From NCBI GenBank assembly GCA_903970575.1, contig CAJCJC010000339.1, positions 1 to 6,974 of the forward strand: DNA of 6,974 bases. Direction: 5' to 3'. This document shows, in pieces, positions 5,801 through 6,974 of the stretch (positions are counted from its first letter, which is position 1; every line of letters begins with the position of its first letter). This DNA comes from Alphaproteobacteria bacterium. Its GTDB lineage: Bacteria; Pseudomonadota; Alphaproteobacteria; BOG-932; Roseiterribacteraceae. Under the pieces are notes generated by a model, which was not told the DNA's origin, did not search any database, and was given only the letters and a program-made list of their open reading frames with translations. A program made the translations under genes and the position numbers.

Positions 5801-5830
5801 TAATTGAATTGAATATATTCGTGATCACAA
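5801..5830 (-). promoter_or_regulatory. AT-rich spacer with two abutting palindromes and a candidate promoter
   Basis: GAATATATTC (5811-5820) and GTGATCAC (5821-5828) are perfect palindromes that touch end to end. On the minus strand TTGTGA (5825-5830) and TTCAAT (5803-5808) stand 16 bases apart as a weak -35/-10 pair. This would give the glycosyltransferase gene a leader of about 45 bases. Bound proteins at the palindromes would lie between or on the promoter elements. The promoter match is only fair; the palindromes are directly visible. Confidence 0.35.
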
Positions 5831-5863
5831 TTCTTAATTCTCTGCGCTGAACCGCTCGGCTCA

Positions 5864-6241
5864 TTACGCCCGTGGAATATCGCGAACATCGAACGCGCCG
5901 ATGCCCCGCACTTCGATCAGTTTGTTGATCATGTAATCCGCGTCTCCGGTTGAGAGCACGTGCTCCAGTGCGGGCTTCAGCTGGTCCCATTGGGCCTTTC
6001 TGGAAAGCCCGCCCTCGCGCAGGACAATAAGGCCGGCATGAAGCTCGACTTCCAGCAATACGACAAAGTCCCGGGCGTTCGTCGTGACCACGGTGAAATC
6101 ATTTTCGAATGCGTATGACCAAACGGATCTGTCCGAGGAGCCGCTGAGTCCAACATGCGGAACTGATTGGGAATAAATACCGAGGGCGGCCGCCCATTCC
6201 GCTATTTTAGGTGAAATATGCTCATCGAGCAGAAGGCGCAC
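5864..6241 (-). CDS. DUF5615 PIN-like toxin of a type II toxin-antitoxin pair
   Basis: The product is 125 residues. It opens MRLLLDEHISPKIAEWAAAL, the characteristic start of the DUF5615 (Mut7-C-like, PIN clan) family. Acidic residues expected at the metal site are D6, D37 in GSSDRSVW, and D58 in VVTTNARDFV (51-60). The family is predicted to be an RNase; the RNA target is unknown. The length is normal and no catalytic residue appears lost, so the toxin is probably intact. Its ATG at 6241 lies inside the last codons of the antitoxin gene (20-base overlap, different frame), implying translational coupling with the antitoxin made first. The antitoxin is of the type also paired with VapC45-like toxins in mycobacteria. 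No terminator follows the TAA. Confidence 0.88.
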   Translation of the reverse strand: MRLLLDEHISPKIAEWAAALGIYSQSVPHVGLSGSSDRSVWSYAFENDFTVVTTNARDFVVLLEVELHAGLIVLREGGLSRKAQWDQLKPALEHVLSTGDADYMINKLIEVRGIGAFDVRDIPRA

Positions 6242-6860
6242 GATGAGCTTCCGTTTCGTTTAAAGTACGCCGAATTTCCAGAGTCTTGCGCGGGCGCCCT
6301 GGGCTGCGCTTCATCTTGGCGTGAATCGCCGCGAACGCGAGGTCGAACGGATGCAGCGATGGGTAGTCTTCCCGTATCTCATTGAGCGGGACGCCCCGAG
6401 CGATCAAGCCCACGATGTGGGCCAGCGGAATGCGGGTTCCCGCGAATACCGGTTCACCGACAAGTATCTCAGGGTCGGAGACGATTCGGCGGCGCCCGCG
6501 TCGATAGATGGCGATATCCCGAGCCAGTCCGTCGCGAAGACGCCGAACATCGACCTTGAGACTGAGCAAACCGTGGGTCAGCGTAAAATCGGCGTTCGCT
6601 CGGCGCCACCGCCCCGACCGATCGCCACGCTGGAAGACCAGGTTCCGCAAGGCAATTTTGTCCTCTTGATCGAGATCGAGCGGAAACTCGGACAGCAGCT
6701 TCACGTAAAACAAATCTCTGATCCCGAACACATATCGGCTCGATTTGCCGACGCGTTTCTTGCTTGGCGCAATCGCCTTCTTCTCGATGGCCATGCGGAC
6801 CGCTTCCTCCGGCAGTTCAGCGATCGCCGCCGCCTCCTTCAACGAAAACCCGTCCGGCAT
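6222..6860 (-). CDS. Two-domain antitoxin: MerR-like N-terminus plus DUF433
   Basis: The product is 212 residues, well above the roughly 70-120 of simple DUF433 antitoxins. Residues 5-56 look like a MerR/excisionase-type winged helix (FSLKEAAAIAELPEEAVRMA, then RVGKSSRYVFGIRDLFYVKL). A charged middle section (57-122) follows. The DUF433 domain covers about 126-183, with the signature RIVSDPEILVGEPVFAGTRI then IVGLIARGVPLNEIREDYP. The tail is basic and contains PGRPRK (187-192), an AT-hook-like core. The protein should neutralise the DUF5615 toxin encoded next and repress their shared promoter. The ATG at 6860 is chosen for its strong Shine-Dalgarno sequence GGAGGG (6865-6870) 4 bases upstream. 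The frame stays open to a TTG at 6917, but that TTG is part of the likely -35 element. Confidence 0.85.
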   Translation of the reverse strand: MPDGFSLKEAAAIAELPEEAVRMAIEKKAIAPSKKRVGKSSRYVFGIRDLFYVKLLSEFPLDLDQEDKIALRNLVFQRGDRSGRWRRANADFTLTHGLLSLKVDVRRLRDGLARDIAIYRRGRRRIVSDPEILVGEPVFAGTRIPLAHIVGLIARGVPLNEIREDYPSLHPFDLAFAAIHAKMKRSPGRPRKTLEIRRTLNETEAHRAPSAR

Positions 6861-6882
6861 AGCGCCCTCCGAAACTATTCCA

Positions 6883-6917
6883 CCAGAAGTGATATAATTT
6901 TTCTGGATACGTTTCAA
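6883..6917 (-). promoter_or_regulatory. Toxin-antitoxin promoter with inverted-repeat operator
   Basis: On the minus strand TTGAAA (6912-6917) is a good -35. TATCAC (6889-6894, 17 bases away) or TATATC (6891-6896, 15 bases away) is the candidate -10. CCAGAA (6883-6888) and TTCTGG (6901-6906) form a perfect 6-base inverted repeat with a 12-base spacer that brackets the -10. This suits autorepression by a dimeric antitoxin. The leader to the ATG at 6860 would be about 20-25 bases. Confidence 0.5.
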
Positions 6918-6956
6918 CGCCCCGTGGATTTCGGCGTCTGTTATTATTGCGCAATC

Positions 6957-6974
6957 CTACTCCACCACCCGCTC
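6957..6974 (-). CDS. Possible last codons of an upstream gene
   Basis: Reading the minus strand from the window edge gives ERVVE followed by TAG at 6957-6959. This could be the end of a gene upstream of the toxin-antitoxin operon. Five codons are far too few to support an identity, and other frames cannot be excluded. Confidence 0.12.
   Translation of the reverse strand, partial: ERVVE

Noticed and set aside
5821..5830. CRP or FNR site at the GTGATCAC palindrome
   Set aside because: The half-sites TGTGA/TCACA need a 6-base spacer and FNR needs TTGAT-N4-ATCAA. Here the arms are fused with no spacer.
6861..6917. Upstream extension of the antitoxin to a TTG at 6917
   Set aside because: The TTG is the first half of the TTGAAA -35 element, and a strong GGAGGG ribosome binding site directly precedes the ATG at 6860.

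Overview
The window reads as chromosomal DNA of a GC-rich alphaproteobacterium, most likely a sphingomonad or close relative. This rests on strongly GC-biased third codon positions, the style of the OmpR-type regulator, a GC-rich double-hairpin repeat of the kind scattered between genes in such genomes, and regulatory motifs (GTTC-N7-GTTC and GAAC-N16-CGTT) used by alphaproteobacterial LexA and EcfG. The taxonomic call is inference; no rRNA or marker gene is present.

Left part (1-2273, all minus strand): transcription runs from an NAD-dependent sugar-nucleotide epimerase/dehydratase (1344-2273) to a small exported protein of unknown function (890-1261), an OmpR-family response regulator (170-844) and, 6 bases further on, the N-terminus of its partner sensor kinase (1-163, cut by the window edge). 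Regulator and kinase form a classic two-component pair. Whether the two upstream genes share their transcript is unclear, because a strong hairpin lies between the epimerase and the exported-protein gene.

Middle part (2274-4164): a 236-base intergenic region holds a double-hairpin repeat and a candidate general-stress (EcfG-type) promoter. It is followed by a leader hairpin touching the ribosome binding site of a small exported protein (2510-2899, plus strand). Converging on that gene is an uncharacterised 256-residue protein (3031-3801, minus strand). Its promoter is unusually readable: TTGACG, 18 bases, TATAAA, with a perfect alphaproteobacterial LexA box over the -10 element and a start codon where transcription should begin. 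It is therefore a candidate DNA-damage-inducible, leaderless gene. A tiny Xre-type repressor (3934-4164, plus strand) is divergent from it. The DNA between them contains a sequence resembling a decayed tRNA.

Right part (4205-6974, minus strand): a type II toxin-antitoxin operon consists of a two-domain antitoxin (MerR-like N-terminus plus DUF433, 6222-6860) overlapping by 20 bases a DUF5615 PIN-like toxin (5864-6241). Its promoter carries an inverted repeat around the -10 region, a likely autoregulatory operator. Downstream, across a short AT-rich spacer with two abutting perfect palindromes, lies a membrane glycosyltransferase of the GT39/ArnT type (4205-5752).

The features most worth following up are the LexA-box gene of unknown function and the large-antitoxin TA operon. 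No insertion sequence, CRISPR array, rRNA or intact tRNA was seen.
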